The notes: generated from the sequence alone by a model not told the origin. A stretch of 6,715 nucleotides of DNA from Candidatus Cloacimonadota bacterium (GCA_014382685.1 JACNJG010000191.1:1-6715), one strand, 5' to 3'. Positions 1-6,715 are shown, counted from the first letter of the stretch. A program made the numbers and translations.

Positions 1-1440
1 TGCACATCCGCCTTGGTGCCGAATGAAGACATTGTCGTCAATGTGGATATAGACTCCATTTCTGTGGATTCCTGCGAAACCATGCTCTTTTACTCGACTG
101 ACGACCAGCAAAGTTGGTCTTATGAAGACATGCAACCGCTCTTTCTTCCGGGATATATGACTACTCTTTCAGACACGCTTGGCTTGCCGGGATCAGGTTT
201 CTTTCATTTTGGTTTGCAATCAAATTTCTCTGCATGGTTAGATACGCTGTTCCTGAACCTCTATCTTTCCATGACTCCTGAGAATTCTCTTGATCTTTTT
301 CCTCCGCCGGACAATTATATGATTGAAGTATGCCAAGAAGAAACCGGAGATCAAACAGGAAGCCCCTTCCTTGATCTGATTGAATTTTGGGGTTCCTATT
401 CGGATAACAAATTCTATTTTACACTCAACAACAATGACACAGAGTGGCCACTTTATGAAACATTCTCCTTTCTTCCTCCCTGGTATGTGTATATGGTCGG
501 TCTTATAAATCCGGAAACAGAAGATTCTGTCGGTTATGCTCTTGTCTATGCTGACATCCCTCCTTTTGGCGGATACTCCGGTTTGCAGACAGGTCTCTAT
601 AAGGGAGACCTTGCAGACTCGAGCTATGAGCAGATCGGTAATATTCAGGCGCAGGTATCCAATGGAAAACTCTATCTGGCTTGCGATATTGATGACCTTA
701 CTTCCGATCCGCAGTTCGGTCCATGGCCCAACAGCTACGGTTGCCTTGGCATCGATGGAATAACTGCGACTATAAATGTCGATCCTTTCATCACGCTCAA
801 TGACTCCACACCGCCTGTGCTATTTTATCCAACTCACGAAGAAAGAACAATTAGTGTTAATGCACCACCCCAGCTTTCTGATCTCTCTTATATTTCTGAA
901 GATGACTCGATTACTTTTTTCATCACCTATACAGATACAGACAATAACCTGCCACCGGTGCACAATATTGTTATTGACGATGCTGCTGTACTTGTTATGA
1001 TACCGCAGGATCATTCTTACGGAACCGGCAGTCTTTTTGCACTTACAATTCCTGCATCCCAGATCAATTCCCATGCTCAGGCGCATTTCAACGATGGCGA
1101 GTACGATGTGCAGTCAAACACGCTGTACATCACAAGTACTGATGAAGATCCTTCATTTCCATTCTCCTCAATTGTCATTTCTCCGAATCCCTTCCGGACA
1201 TCTGTTAATATATCTTTCTATACAGAAAAACCCTTGCAGAAACTTCGATGCATTATTACAAATATCAAAGGACAAACTGTTGCAAAACTCGATTGTGAAC
1301 AAAATGTTGAAGGAACATACTCCTTTGAATGGTCAGGACTTGATCGGTCTGGTTTTATAGCTTCAAATGGCATTTATCTTTGTAATATTTTAGATGGAAA
1401 CAGGTTTATAAATTCCCGAAAAATTCTCCTATTAAGATAA
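1..1440 (+). CDS. Secreted/surface protein with Ig-like domain and C-terminal type IX (FlgD-like) sorting module; 5'-truncated by window
   Basis: The reading frame is open from base 1 (479 residues visible) to a TAA at 1438-1440, so the true start and any signal peptide lie upstream. A TTG at 13 has no Shine-Dalgarno and should not be taken as the start. Seen: a beta-rich, acidic, Asn/Asp/Pro/aromatic-rich extracellular-type composition with no membrane helix. At about 865-1140 there is an Ig-like stretch (FFITYTDTDNNLPP, then SYGTGSLFALTIPA) resembling Ig-like repeats that I recall from FCB surface proteins. From 1165 to the end lies a classic C-terminal module: SPNPF (1180-1194), a beta strand, NIKGQ, a W-G-L-D segment, SNGIY, and terminal KILLLR. 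In the family this module directs secretion or anchoring through the type IX system, or acts as a FlgD-like Ig fold. The N-terminal two thirds are unrecognised, and no catalytic motif was seen. It is convergent with the sppA operon. Confidence is high that it is coding and secreted; its function is unknown. Confidence 0.85.
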   Translation, partial: CTSALVPNEDIVVNVDIDSISVDSCETMLFYSTDDQQSWSYEDMQPLFLPGYMTTLSDTLGLPGSGFFHFGLQSNFSAWLDTLFLNLYLSMTPENSLDLFPPPDNYMIEVCQEETGDQTGSPFLDLIEFWGSYSDNKFYFTLNNNDTEWPLYETFSFLPPWYVYMVGLINPETEDSVGYALVYADIPPFGGYSGLQTGLYKGDLADSSYEQIGNIQAQVSNGKLYLACDIDDLTSDPQFGPWPNSYGCLGIDGITATINVDPFITLNDSTPPVLFYPTHEERTISVNAPPQLSDLSYISEDDSITFFITYTDTDNNLPPVHNIVIDDAAVLVMIPQDHSYGTGSLFALTIPASQINSHAQAHFNDGEYDVQSNTLYITSTDEDPSFPFSSIVISPNPFRTSVNISFYTEKPLQKLRCIITNIKGQTVAKLDCEQNVEGTYSFEWSGLDRSGFIASNGIYLCNILDGNRFINSRKILLLR

Positions 1441-1488
1441 AGAGATTTTAACCACTAATTAACACGAATTATCTCGAATTGTAATAAC

Positions 1489-1522
1489 AATGAGGAACTA
1501 AATTCTTCATTATTTTATTTTC
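1489..1522 (+). terminator. Candidate weak intrinsic terminator for the upstream secreted-protein gene
   Basis: A 9-bp stem pairs AATGAGGAA (1489-1497) with TTCTTCATT (1503-1511), with one G-U wobble and a 5-nt loop (CTAAA). A T-rich tail, ATTTTATTTTC, follows. It starts 48 bases after the stop codon of the + strand gene, which fits a 3' end. Only two pairs are G-C, so the hairpin is weak and this is a candidate only. A smaller hairpin, ATTGT-AATA-ACAAT (1478-1491), sits just before it. Confidence 0.35.
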
Positions 1523-1604
1523 TGAATCCGTGATGATCATTATAATCTGCGTAATCAGTGTCCTATCTGTCACGACGTAATGAAATGAAGTTGGATTCTT
1601 TCTT

Positions 1605-1631
1605 TTTTCGTGGTTTTCGTGGTTTTCGTGG
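1605..1631. repeat. Three perfect tandem TTTTCGTGG units (9-bp period)
   Basis: TTTTCGTGG occurs at 1605-1613, 1614-1622 and 1623-1631 without mismatch. On the minus strand, downstream of sppA, it reads as repeated CCACGAAAA. The last unit overlaps the right arm of the larger inverted repeat. Because 9 is a multiple of 3, the array translates as an artefactual NHE-NHE-NHE string in one minus-strand frame, which explains a spurious 68-codon open frame here. Confidence 0.9.
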
Positions 1632-1675
1632 TTAAAATTTTTTATCTGCGTGCTATTATAATACTGGAATCGCAT

Positions 1676-3415
1676 TTATTGAATATCTAAATTATACGGC
1701 AGCCGTAATTGCAACGGTTCACCACGAACGTCTCTGATAAGCTCCAGTGCTTGGGAAATATTGTCGGTCAGAGGATTTCGGTTCGTCATCTCGTAGAGCT
1801 TTAACAAAGTTACCGCAGAGATCGATATTTCTCGATTTAAAAGGATATCCATCAATGTCTTTTTTTCAGGAAAAACAAGCACAGAATAGTCTTCAAGCTC
1901 AGCCAACTCTGCAGCTTTTTTGATGGCATTATCCATTCCGCCCAACTCGTCGATAAGTCCGTTCTCCAATGCCTGAATTCCAGTCCATATCTTGCCTTGA
2001 GCAACTTCTTCGACATCCGTCATTGGCAGGTTCCGTCCACGTGCCACAAGGTCTTTGAATTCCAGATAAATACCATTCATATCTTTCTTCAATGCAGCAA
2101 TATCCTGTTCTGAAGGGGCGTAATTGAGAGAAAAAAAGTTCGCATACTTTCCGCGTTGAATTTGGAAGGTATTCACATTCGCCCACTCGCGCAATTGCTG
2201 CCAGTTCGGGATCATGCTTACCACACCGATGGAGCCGGTTATGGTATTCGGCTGTGCAAAGATATAATCCGCAAGACATGAAATCCAGTAACCGCCCGAT
2301 GCAGCAACATTTCCCATTGAGATCACGACAGGTATTTTTTTATTCAATTCTTCCAATTTGTCCAAAATAATATCAGAAATTATCGCGCTCCCTCCGCCGC
2401 TATCCACTCGCAGAACCAGCCCTTTTACCGACTTCATATTCTCTATTCGGTTGAGCAGGTTTATTGTCTTTTCTTTTGTGATCTTTCTATAGTTGCCCTC
2501 GAGCACGCCGGCATCAGCGAATGTAATCCCGCCTTGAGCATAGAGCACCGCTATTTTATCATAAACAAATTTCCTTTTATGCGGTTCGTAAAGACTGAAT
2601 TTCACAACCGGGTTATCCTTAACTACCAGCGCTTCAAACTCCTGTTCATCAACAAGATGATCAACCAGTCCATATTCAAGCGACTGATCTCCCGAAAGAA
2701 AATACTCGTCCCTATTCTCAAAAATTGCCTTGATGTTGTCGTTATCTAAACCACGATTAATTTGCAGATCGGAAACATAAACATCATATAGCCCGTCAAC
2801 AATTCGTGTGAGATCTTCTTTCAGCTCGGGTGACATTGTTTTTCTGTCATACATCTCGCCTGTGCCTTTGTACTTGCCTGCATGAAGGACAGTAACATCT
2901 ATGCCGATCTTCTCGAGCAAACCTTCATAATAGCTGAGTTCTATTCCTATTCCACTTAGCACAATGCCTGCTGTAGAACTCGGATTGAAATAGATCTCGC
3001 CTGCTGTTGATGCGAGATAATAGCCCTTATCATAGGTAAAATCAATATATGCAAAAAGGTCTTTTCCGCTCTCTTTGAATTCGATGAGTTTATCATGTAG
3101 TTCTTTGGTGAGCGCCCATCCGCCCATATACATTTCCGGTTTTATAATGATGCCTTTTATTCGAGAATCCTGCATTGCGGCATCGATCTTTCTGCACATA
3201 TCACCGATCGACATTGCCTCCCGAATGAAGAAAATATCTTCGTATTCATTATGATCATAATGCAGTCCGCCAAGCGATAGCTCGAGATAGGTATTATCGC
3301 GGATCTTCACCTTCGGTTTGGATGGTAAAGAGTTGGCAAGAATAAAAATGAGCAGCACCATCAGCACGCCGATCACGGCAAATATCCAAAGTATGACTTT
3401 CCCAACTGTTTTCAT
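1676..3415 (-). CDS. sppA: Signal peptide peptidase SppA, 67K type (protease IV)
   Basis: A serine/lysine-dyad protease (family S49) that degrades leftover signal peptides at the cytoplasmic membrane. The 579 residues are close to the double-domain 67K form. Seen: one hydrophobic anchor at about residues 5-29, after MKTVGK and without a cleavage site. The N-terminal domain (about 40-260) contains GKYKGTGEMYDRKTMSP, whose K183 aligns with the general base Lys209 of E. coli SppA. The C-terminal domain (about 283-505) has the nucleophile segment MGNVAASGGYW with S373 matching Ser409, then TGSIGVV (393-399) and GKIWTGIQALENGLIDELGG (474-493). Both dyad residues are present, so it should be active. 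One oddity: the usual SPGGS loop reads SGGGS (339-343). A C-terminal extension of about 75 residues is unassigned. The ATG lies 1 nt after the rsmA stop with AAGGAG 6 nt upstream. It is the last gene of the leuS-rsmA-sppA operon. Confidence 0.95.
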   Translation of the reverse strand: MKTVGKVILWIFAVIGVLMVLLIFILANSLPSKPKVKIRDNTYLELSLGGLHYDHNEYEDIFFIREAMSIGDMCRKIDAAMQDSRIKGIIIKPEMYMGGWALTKELHDKLIEFKESGKDLFAYIDFTYDKGYYLASTAGEIYFNPSSTAGIVLSGIGIELSYYEGLLEKIGIDVTVLHAGKYKGTGEMYDRKTMSPELKEDLTRIVDGLYDVYVSDLQINRGLDNDNIKAIFENRDEYFLSGDQSLEYGLVDHLVDEQEFEALVVKDNPVVKFSLYEPHKRKFVYDKIAVLYAQGGITFADAGVLEGNYRKITKEKTINLLNRIENMKSVKGLVLRVDSGGGSAIISDIILDKLEELNKKIPVVISMGNVAASGGYWISCLADYIFAQPNTITGSIGVVSMIPNWQQLREWANVNTFQIQRGKYANFFSLNYAPSEQDIAALKKDMNGIYLEFKDLVARGRNLPMTDVEEVAQGKIWTGIQALENGLIDELGGMDNAIKKAAELAELEDYSVLVFPEKKTLMDILLNREISISAVTLLKLYEMTNRNPLTDNISQALELIRDVRGEPLQLRLPYNLDIQ

Positions 3416-3416
3416 A

Positions 3417-4211
3417 TTATGCTCCTTCTTTAATAGTTTCTATTGCATTTGATAGATCAACGAATTCCCGAATAGATAAATCTTCAGGTCTTCGTGTAAA
3501 ATCCAATGCTGATGTGTCAAATAATTGTTCATATTCATTTTTGGCAAGAAAAGGTTTCAAGCTCACGCGTAACATTTTTCTACGATGATTGAATACTTCA
3601 TCAATAAGAGCCCACAATTGCTTATGATTCAAAATTTCTGGAGTATCATCTCTTGGAAAAAGCTGAACCACTGCGGAATTTACTTTTGGACGTGGGCGAA
3701 AAACATGAGGAGGAACGAGAAATATCTTTTTTATTGTGTAGTAAAGCTGCAACTTGATGCTGAGTTTTCCATATTCTTTATTTCCGGATGGCGCACAAAG
3801 CCGGTCAGCAACCTCGTTCTGGATCATGACCGTGATACTTGAGAAGATATTTCTATTTTCAAGAATTTTGAAAAGCAAGGGTGATGTGATCTGATACGGC
3901 AAATTGGCAACGATCTTTACTTTTTCACCATCAAAATATTCAGCAAAATCAACCTGAAGTATATCGGCATTAATTAAAGTAAGATTGGTCTGTTTGTATT
4001 GGGACTGAAGATGACCGAACCACTCATTGTCGATTTCAAAAGCGAGTAACCGTTTGCATTTTTCGACAAGAATTTTAGTAAGAACTCCGCTGCCAGGTCC
4101 TATCTCCCAAACAATATCATCCTGATTAACATCCGCAATTTTTACAATTTTCCTTGCGATATTATCATCGATGAGAAAATGCTGCCCGAGAGATTTTTTT
4201 TTTAGTATCAA
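3417..4211 (-). CDS. rsmA: 16S rRNA (adenine1518-N6/adenine1519-N6)-dimethyltransferase RsmA/KsgA
   Basis: Transfers four methyl groups from S-adenosylmethionine to the two adjacent adenines in the 3'-terminal helix 45 loop of 16S rRNA, a late 30S assembly step. The 264 residues are normal for the family. Seen: N-terminal SLGQHFLID (7-15); SAM-binding motif EIGPGSGVLT (36-45); acidic residue E59 in AFEID for the ribose; NAD at 81-83; catalytic NLPYQITSPL (103-112); FRPRPKVNSAVV (171-182); and a C-terminal helical domain with NHRRKMLR (208-215). The start is unusual. An in-frame TAA lies seven codons... more exactly three codons (AAT AAC AGA) before TTG at 4209-4211, so TTG is the only standard start ahead of LGQHFL. 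No Shine-Dalgarno is visible and an A10 run follows within two codons. The gene starts 4 nt after the leuS stop, so coupling is likely. Identity is very secure; the start is fairly secure. Confidence 0.96.
   Translation of the reverse strand: MILKKKSLGQHFLIDDNIARKIVKIADVNQDDIVWEIGPGSGVLTKILVEKCKRLLAFEIDNEWFGHLQSQYKQTNLTLINADILQVDFAEYFDGEKVKIVANLPYQITSPLLFKILENRNIFSSITVMIQNEVADRLCAPSGNKEYGKLSIKLQLYYTIKKIFLVPPHVFRPRPKVNSAVVQLFPRDDTPEILNHKQLWALIDEVFNHRRKMLRVSLKPFLAKNEYEQLFDTSALDFTRRPEDLSIREFVDLSNAIETIKEGA
3422..3427 (-). promoter_or_regulatory. Ribosome binding site of sppA, encoded within the end of rsmA
   Basis: On the minus strand AAGGAG lies 6 nt before the sppA ATG. These bases are part of the last rsmA codons (Lys-Glu-Gly-Ala-stop), so rsmA translation ends on top of the sppA initiation site. 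This supports the chosen sppA start and suggests coupled translation. Confidence 0.85.
4194..4203 (-). repeat. A10 homopolymer in the first codons of rsmA
   Basis: On the minus strand rsmA begins TTG ATA CTA AAA AAA AAA TCT, so ten consecutive A residues span codons 3 to 6. One base more or fewer would take the TTG start out of frame with the LGQHFL-encoding frame. With A11 the correct downstream frame would be preceded by a TAA; with A9 only an ATT start would be available. The tract could allow polymerase slippage, could aid initiation as an A-rich region without a Shine-Dalgarno, or could be a sequencing-sensitive site. Confidence 0.9.
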
Positions 4212-4215
4212 TCTG

Positions 4216-6696
4216 TTATTTTACCACGATATTCACTAATTTCTTAGGAACGATGATTACTTTTACGATCTTTTTTCCTTCAGTATATTTCATAATTTTC
4301 TCGTCGGCAAGGGCTTTCTTCTCGACCTCTTGCTGGGGAGTATCAAGATCGACCACTATCTTACTGCGCAGTTTCCCGTTTATCTGTATAACATAGGTCA
4401 CTTGATCCTGCACCAAAAATTTTTCATTATACTGTATCCATGGCGTTTCCAGAATCGATGTCTGATTTCCGAGCATTGACCATATCTCTTCAGAAAGGTG
4501 TGGCGCAAAGGGCTGAAGTAATTTCGGCAGTGCTGCAACAGCTTCAAAAAAGACAGCTTGAACGATCTGCTCACTTTTGTTATTACACTTAAAGGCAGAG
4601 ATATTGTTCAGGTGTTCCATGATCGCAGCAATCGCAGTGTTGAACTGCATTCTCTCCTCAATATCTTCCGTCACTTTCTTTATCGTATAATGCGTGCTGA
4701 AGCGCAAATTTTTTGCATCTGCCGGAAATTGGGCATTTTCTTTATAGCTGTTTGGAAGACTTTTTAGGAAAGTCTGCTTTTCTGTGACAAGCGTCCACAC
4801 CCGGTTCAAGAAACGGAAAGCGCCCTTTACGCCTTCATCGTTCCACTCAACATCCTTTTCCGGCGGAGACGCAAACAGCATGAAAACGCGCAGTGTATCA
4901 GAGCCGAATCTATCAATATATTCCTGCGGATCGACAGTATTTCCTTTTGACTTTGACATCTTCGCACCGTCTTTTGTGACCATGCCCTGTGTGAGCAAAT
5001 TAGTGAAGGGTTCATCTGTTGTAACAAGTCCGATATCCCGCATGAATTTATGGAAGAACCGCGCATATAGAAGATGCATACAAGCATGTTCTATTCCGCC
5101 GATATATTGATCGACAGGCAGCCAGTAATCCGCCTTTTCTTTCTCAAAAGGAACATTATTATTGTTCGCATCACAGAAACGGGCATAATACCATGATGAA
5201 TCAAAGAATGTATCCATCGTATCGGTTTCTCTTTGAGCAGGTCCTCCGCATTTTGGGCAAGTCGTATTCAGAAATTCCGGTACGGACAAAAGCGGATTCT
5301 TGCGTGTTTTTCCAACCGCAACATTTTTAGGAAGACGAACAGGAAGATCATCTTCCGGAACAGGAACTGCTCCGCATTCATCACAATACACAATTGGGAT
5401 AGGAGTTCCCCAGTAACGCTGCCGCGAGATGCCCCAATCTCTCAACCTATAGTTCACGGTTTTATAGCCATATCCTTTCTCTTCCATCCATTCGGTGATC
5501 TCATCAATAGCTTTGCGGTTGTTCATCTCATCAAAAGGTTTGGAATTAACCAGTATTCCATCATCAACATACGCTTCTTTCATCGAGCTCAGTTCGAGTG
5601 TTTTTTCAGGATTTTGGATCACAATGCGGATTGGCAGTTTGTATTTCTGTGCAAATTCAAAGTCTCGCTGGTCGTGAGCCGGCACACACATCACTGCACC
5701 GGTTCCGTAATCCATGACAACATAGTTCGCTATCCAGATCGGTATCTTTTCGTTATTGACCGGATTGACAGCATATTTGCCAGTGAACATGCCGATTTTC
5801 TCGGTGTCTTCTGCAGTTCGATCTATCTTATCTTCATTGAGTATTTTATTTATGAAATCCTTTATTTCTTTTTCGCGGGGATTATCTAACAAAAATGTCT
5901 CAACAAGCGGATGCTCTGCAGCTAGGACCATATAGGTGCAGCCGAATATTGTATCGGGGCGGGTGGTGAAAACAGGAATTTCAATGCCATTCTCGTCCGT
6001 TTTGAAAATTATCTGAGTACCAAAACTTTTACCGATCCAGTTTTTCTGCATTGTGATGACACGCTGGGGCCAGTTATTCAGTTTCGAATGGTCAAGAAGC
6101 TCTTCTGCATAGTCAGTAATTTTAATGAACCACTGCTCGATCTCCTTTTGCTCGACACTGGAATTACATCGCCAGCAGACACCGCCTTCGGACTGTTCGT
6201 TTGCAAGTACGGTCTGGCAGCTCGGGCACCAGTTCACATAAGAAAATTTCTTATAAACAAGTCCCATCTCGAACATTTTCAGGAATAACCACTGGTTCCA
6301 CATATAATAATCAGCATCGCAGGTTATTACCTCTCTATCCCAATCATAGCCGAAGCCAACCAGCTTGAACTGCTTGCGCATTTTATCGATATTCTCATGG
6401 GTTGTTATTTCAGGATGAGAATTGTGCTCAATTGCGAAGTTCTCGGCAGGCATACCAAAGCTGTCATATCCCATTGGCTGGAATACTTTATATCCATTCA
6501 TGATCTTATAACGTGCTATGGCATCGGCAATTGAATAATTGGAAATATGTCCCATATGCAGCACTCCGGAAGGGTATGGAAACATTGATAATAGATAAAA
6601 TTTCTCTCGTGGATCCTCCATATCAACATAGAATGTTCGGTTATCTTCCCAAACTTTTTGCCACTTTGCTTCGATCTCTCTGAATGGATATTCCAT
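4216..6696 (-). CDS. leuS: Leucyl-tRNA synthetase (bacterial class Ia LeuRS)
   Basis: Charges tRNA-Leu with leucine in the cytoplasm and edits misacylated products. The 826 residues are normal. Seen: Rossmann catalytic core with FPYPSGVLHMGH (39-50, HIGH motif HMGH); a first Cys4 zinc module, C157/C160 and C174/C177; the CP1 editing domain (about 222-420) with FTTRPDTIFG (243-252) and YGTGAVMCVPAHDQRD (330-345), where D345 matches the editing Asp of E. coli LeuRS; a second Cys pair set, C438/C441 and C480/C483; ETDTMDTFFDSSWYYAR (490-506); KMSKS at 579-583; anticodon-binding helices (about 620-750); and the C-terminal tRNA-contacting domain ending KLVNIVVK. Between GMV (571-573) and KMSKS only five residues occur, so the leucine-specific insertion found in E. 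coli LeuRS is absent, as in the Bacillus type. The ATG at 6694-6696 has AGGAG 5 nt upstream. First visible gene of the operon. Confidence 0.98.
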   Translation of the reverse strand: MEYPFREIEAKWQKVWEDNRTFYVDMEDPREKFYLLSMFPYPSGVLHMGHISNYSIADAIARYKIMNGYKVFQPMGYDSFGMPAENFAIEHNSHPEITTHENIDKMRKQFKLVGFGYDWDREVITCDADYYMWNQWLFLKMFEMGLVYKKFSYVNWCPSCQTVLANEQSEGGVCWRCNSSVEQKEIEQWFIKITDYAEELLDHSKLNNWPQRVITMQKNWIGKSFGTQIIFKTDENGIEIPVFTTRPDTIFGCTYMVLAAEHPLVETFLLDNPREKEIKDFINKILNEDKIDRTAEDTEKIGMFTGKYAVNPVNNEKIPIWIANYVVMDYGTGAVMCVPAHDQRDFEFAQKYKLPIRIVIQNPEKTLELSSMKEAYVDDGILVNSKPFDEMNNRKAIDEITEWMEEKGYGYKTVNYRLRDWGISRQRYWGTPIPIVYCDECGAVPVPEDDLPVRLPKNVAVGKTRKNPLLSVPEFLNTTCPKCGGPAQRETDTMDTFFDSSWYYARFCDANNNNVPFEKEKADYWLPVDQYIGGIEHACMHLLYARFFHKFMRDIGLVTTDEPFTNLLTQGMVTKDGAKMSKSKGNTVDPQEYIDRFGSDTLRVFMLFASPPEKDVEWNDEGVKGAFRFLNRVWTLVTEKQTFLKSLPNSYKENAQFPADAKNLRFSTHYTIKKVTEDIEERMQFNTAIAAIMEHLNNISAFKCNNKSEQIVQAVFFEAVAALPKLLQPFAPHLSEEIWSMLGNQTSILETPWIQYNEKFLVQDQVTYVIQINGKLRSKIVVDLDTPQQEVEKKALADEKIMKYTEGKKIVKVIIVPKKLVNIVVK

Positions 6697-6701
6697 AGAT
6701 G

Positions 6702-6706
6702 CTCCT
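6702..6706 (-). promoter_or_regulatory. Ribosome binding site of leuS
   Basis: On the minus strand AGGAG is followed by the 5-nt spacer CATCT and then the leuS ATG, which supports the chosen start. The GGAGCAT context is the same as that before sppA. Only 19 bases upstream of the ATG are in the window, so the operon promoter cannot be assessed, nor whether another gene precedes leuS. Confidence 0.85.
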
Positions 6707-6715
6707 AATAAACAA

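Larger units (their letters stand above)
1445..1638. repeat. Intergenic repeat element bounded by an 11-bp perfect inverted repeat
   Basis: ATTTTAACCAC at 1445-1455 is the exact reverse complement of GTGGTTAAAAT at 1628-1638. The similarity extends inward: CACGAA at 1463-1468 pairs with TTCGTG at 1616-1621, with a one-base difference in spacing. Inside and just beyond are short degenerate units of the form wATCNGyG: 1525-1533, 1544-1552, 1553-1561, 1564-1572 and, outside the right arm, 1643-1651. The element fills most of the 235-base gap between two convergent genes, starting 5 bases after one stop and ending 37 bases before the other. It contains no credible gene. It could be a small non-autonomous palindromic element (MITE- or REP-like) or simply a cluster of the short 'AACCACGAAA / AATCTGTG' repeats seen between genes in many FCB genomes. 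No target-site duplication was obvious. Confidence 0.5.

Noticed and set aside
13..15. TTG as the start codon of the first gene
   Set aside because: The frame continues upstream to base 1 without a stop, there is no Shine-Dalgarno, and no signal peptide follows although the protein is clearly of a secreted type. The gene is cut by the window edge.
1037..1360. 107-codon plus-strand open frame
   Set aside because: Out-of-frame shadow of the secreted-protein gene, covering its well-recognised C-terminal module.
1469..1675. 68-codon minus-strand open frame beginning directly after the sppA stop (ATG at 1673-1675)
   Set aside because: Its sequence is a translation of the short repeats (NHENHENHEK) and of the inverted-repeat region. 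It has no Shine-Dalgarno of its own and no recognisable domain, so it is treated as an artefact.
1639..1675. Intrinsic terminator for the sppA operon on the minus strand
   Set aside because: The short stretch holds an AT-only palindrome (TATTATAATA) and A/T runs, but no stem with GC pairs followed by a T tail. No terminator can be supported here.
1441..1675. CRISPR array, tRNA or riboswitch in the spacer
   Set aside because: The repeat units are 8-9 bases, too short and irregular for CRISPR. No cloverleaf or T-loop sequence is seen. The spacer is at the 3' ends of both flanking genes, not upstream of either.
4784..5110. 108-codon plus-strand open frame
   Set aside because: Antisense shadow of the leuS KMSKS region, with composition typical of a non-coding frame.
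5233..5889. 218-codon plus-strand open frame
   Set aside because: It lies wholly antisense inside leuS, whose protein has every expected motif across this stretch. It has no family resemblance and no ribosome binding site that I can see.

Overview
The window most likely comes from a Gram-negative bacterium of the Fibrobacteres-Chlorobi-Bacteroidetes (FCB) assemblage, perhaps Candidatus Cloacimonadota. This is an inference from four things: a secreted beta-rich protein ending in an 'SPNPF...GIY...KILLLR' type IX/FlgD-like C-terminal module, a 67K-type SppA, moderately low GC, and 'ACCACGAAA'-type intergenic repeats of a kind I recall from such genomes. No rRNA or other phylogenetic marker was compared, so the phylum is tentative.

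Layout. Bases 1-1440 (+ strand) hold the 3' part of a large secreted or surface protein gene whose 5' end lies outside the window. Bases 1441-1675 separate two convergent transcription units. This spacer has a weak hairpin with a T-rich tail (candidate terminator), a dense set of short degenerate repeats, three perfect TTTTCGTGG units, and an 11-bp perfect inverted repeat bounding about 194 bp. Bases 1676-6696 (- strand) hold a tightly packed three-gene operon, read right to left: leuS (leucyl-tRNA synthetase), rsmA/ksgA (16S rRNA dimethyladenosine transferase) and sppA (membrane-anchored signal peptide peptidase/protease IV). The gaps are 4 nt and 1 nt.

How the genes relate. leuS and rsmA both serve translation (tRNA charging and 30S maturation). 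sppA acts at the membrane on residual signal peptides and is probably co-transcribed for expression rather than for a shared pathway. leuS and sppA have clear AGGAG ribosome binding sites; the one for sppA is encoded by the last codons of rsmA. rsmA has neither an ATG nor a visible Shine-Dalgarno: it starts at TTG four bases after the leuS stop, with an A10 tract two codons later. It therefore probably depends on translational coupling to leuS.

Overall this is mostly a housekeeping region. I see no sign of a new multi-gene system. The points most worth a second look are the intergenic repeat element, the rsmA start with its homopolymer, and the SPGGS-to-SGGGS change in SppA.
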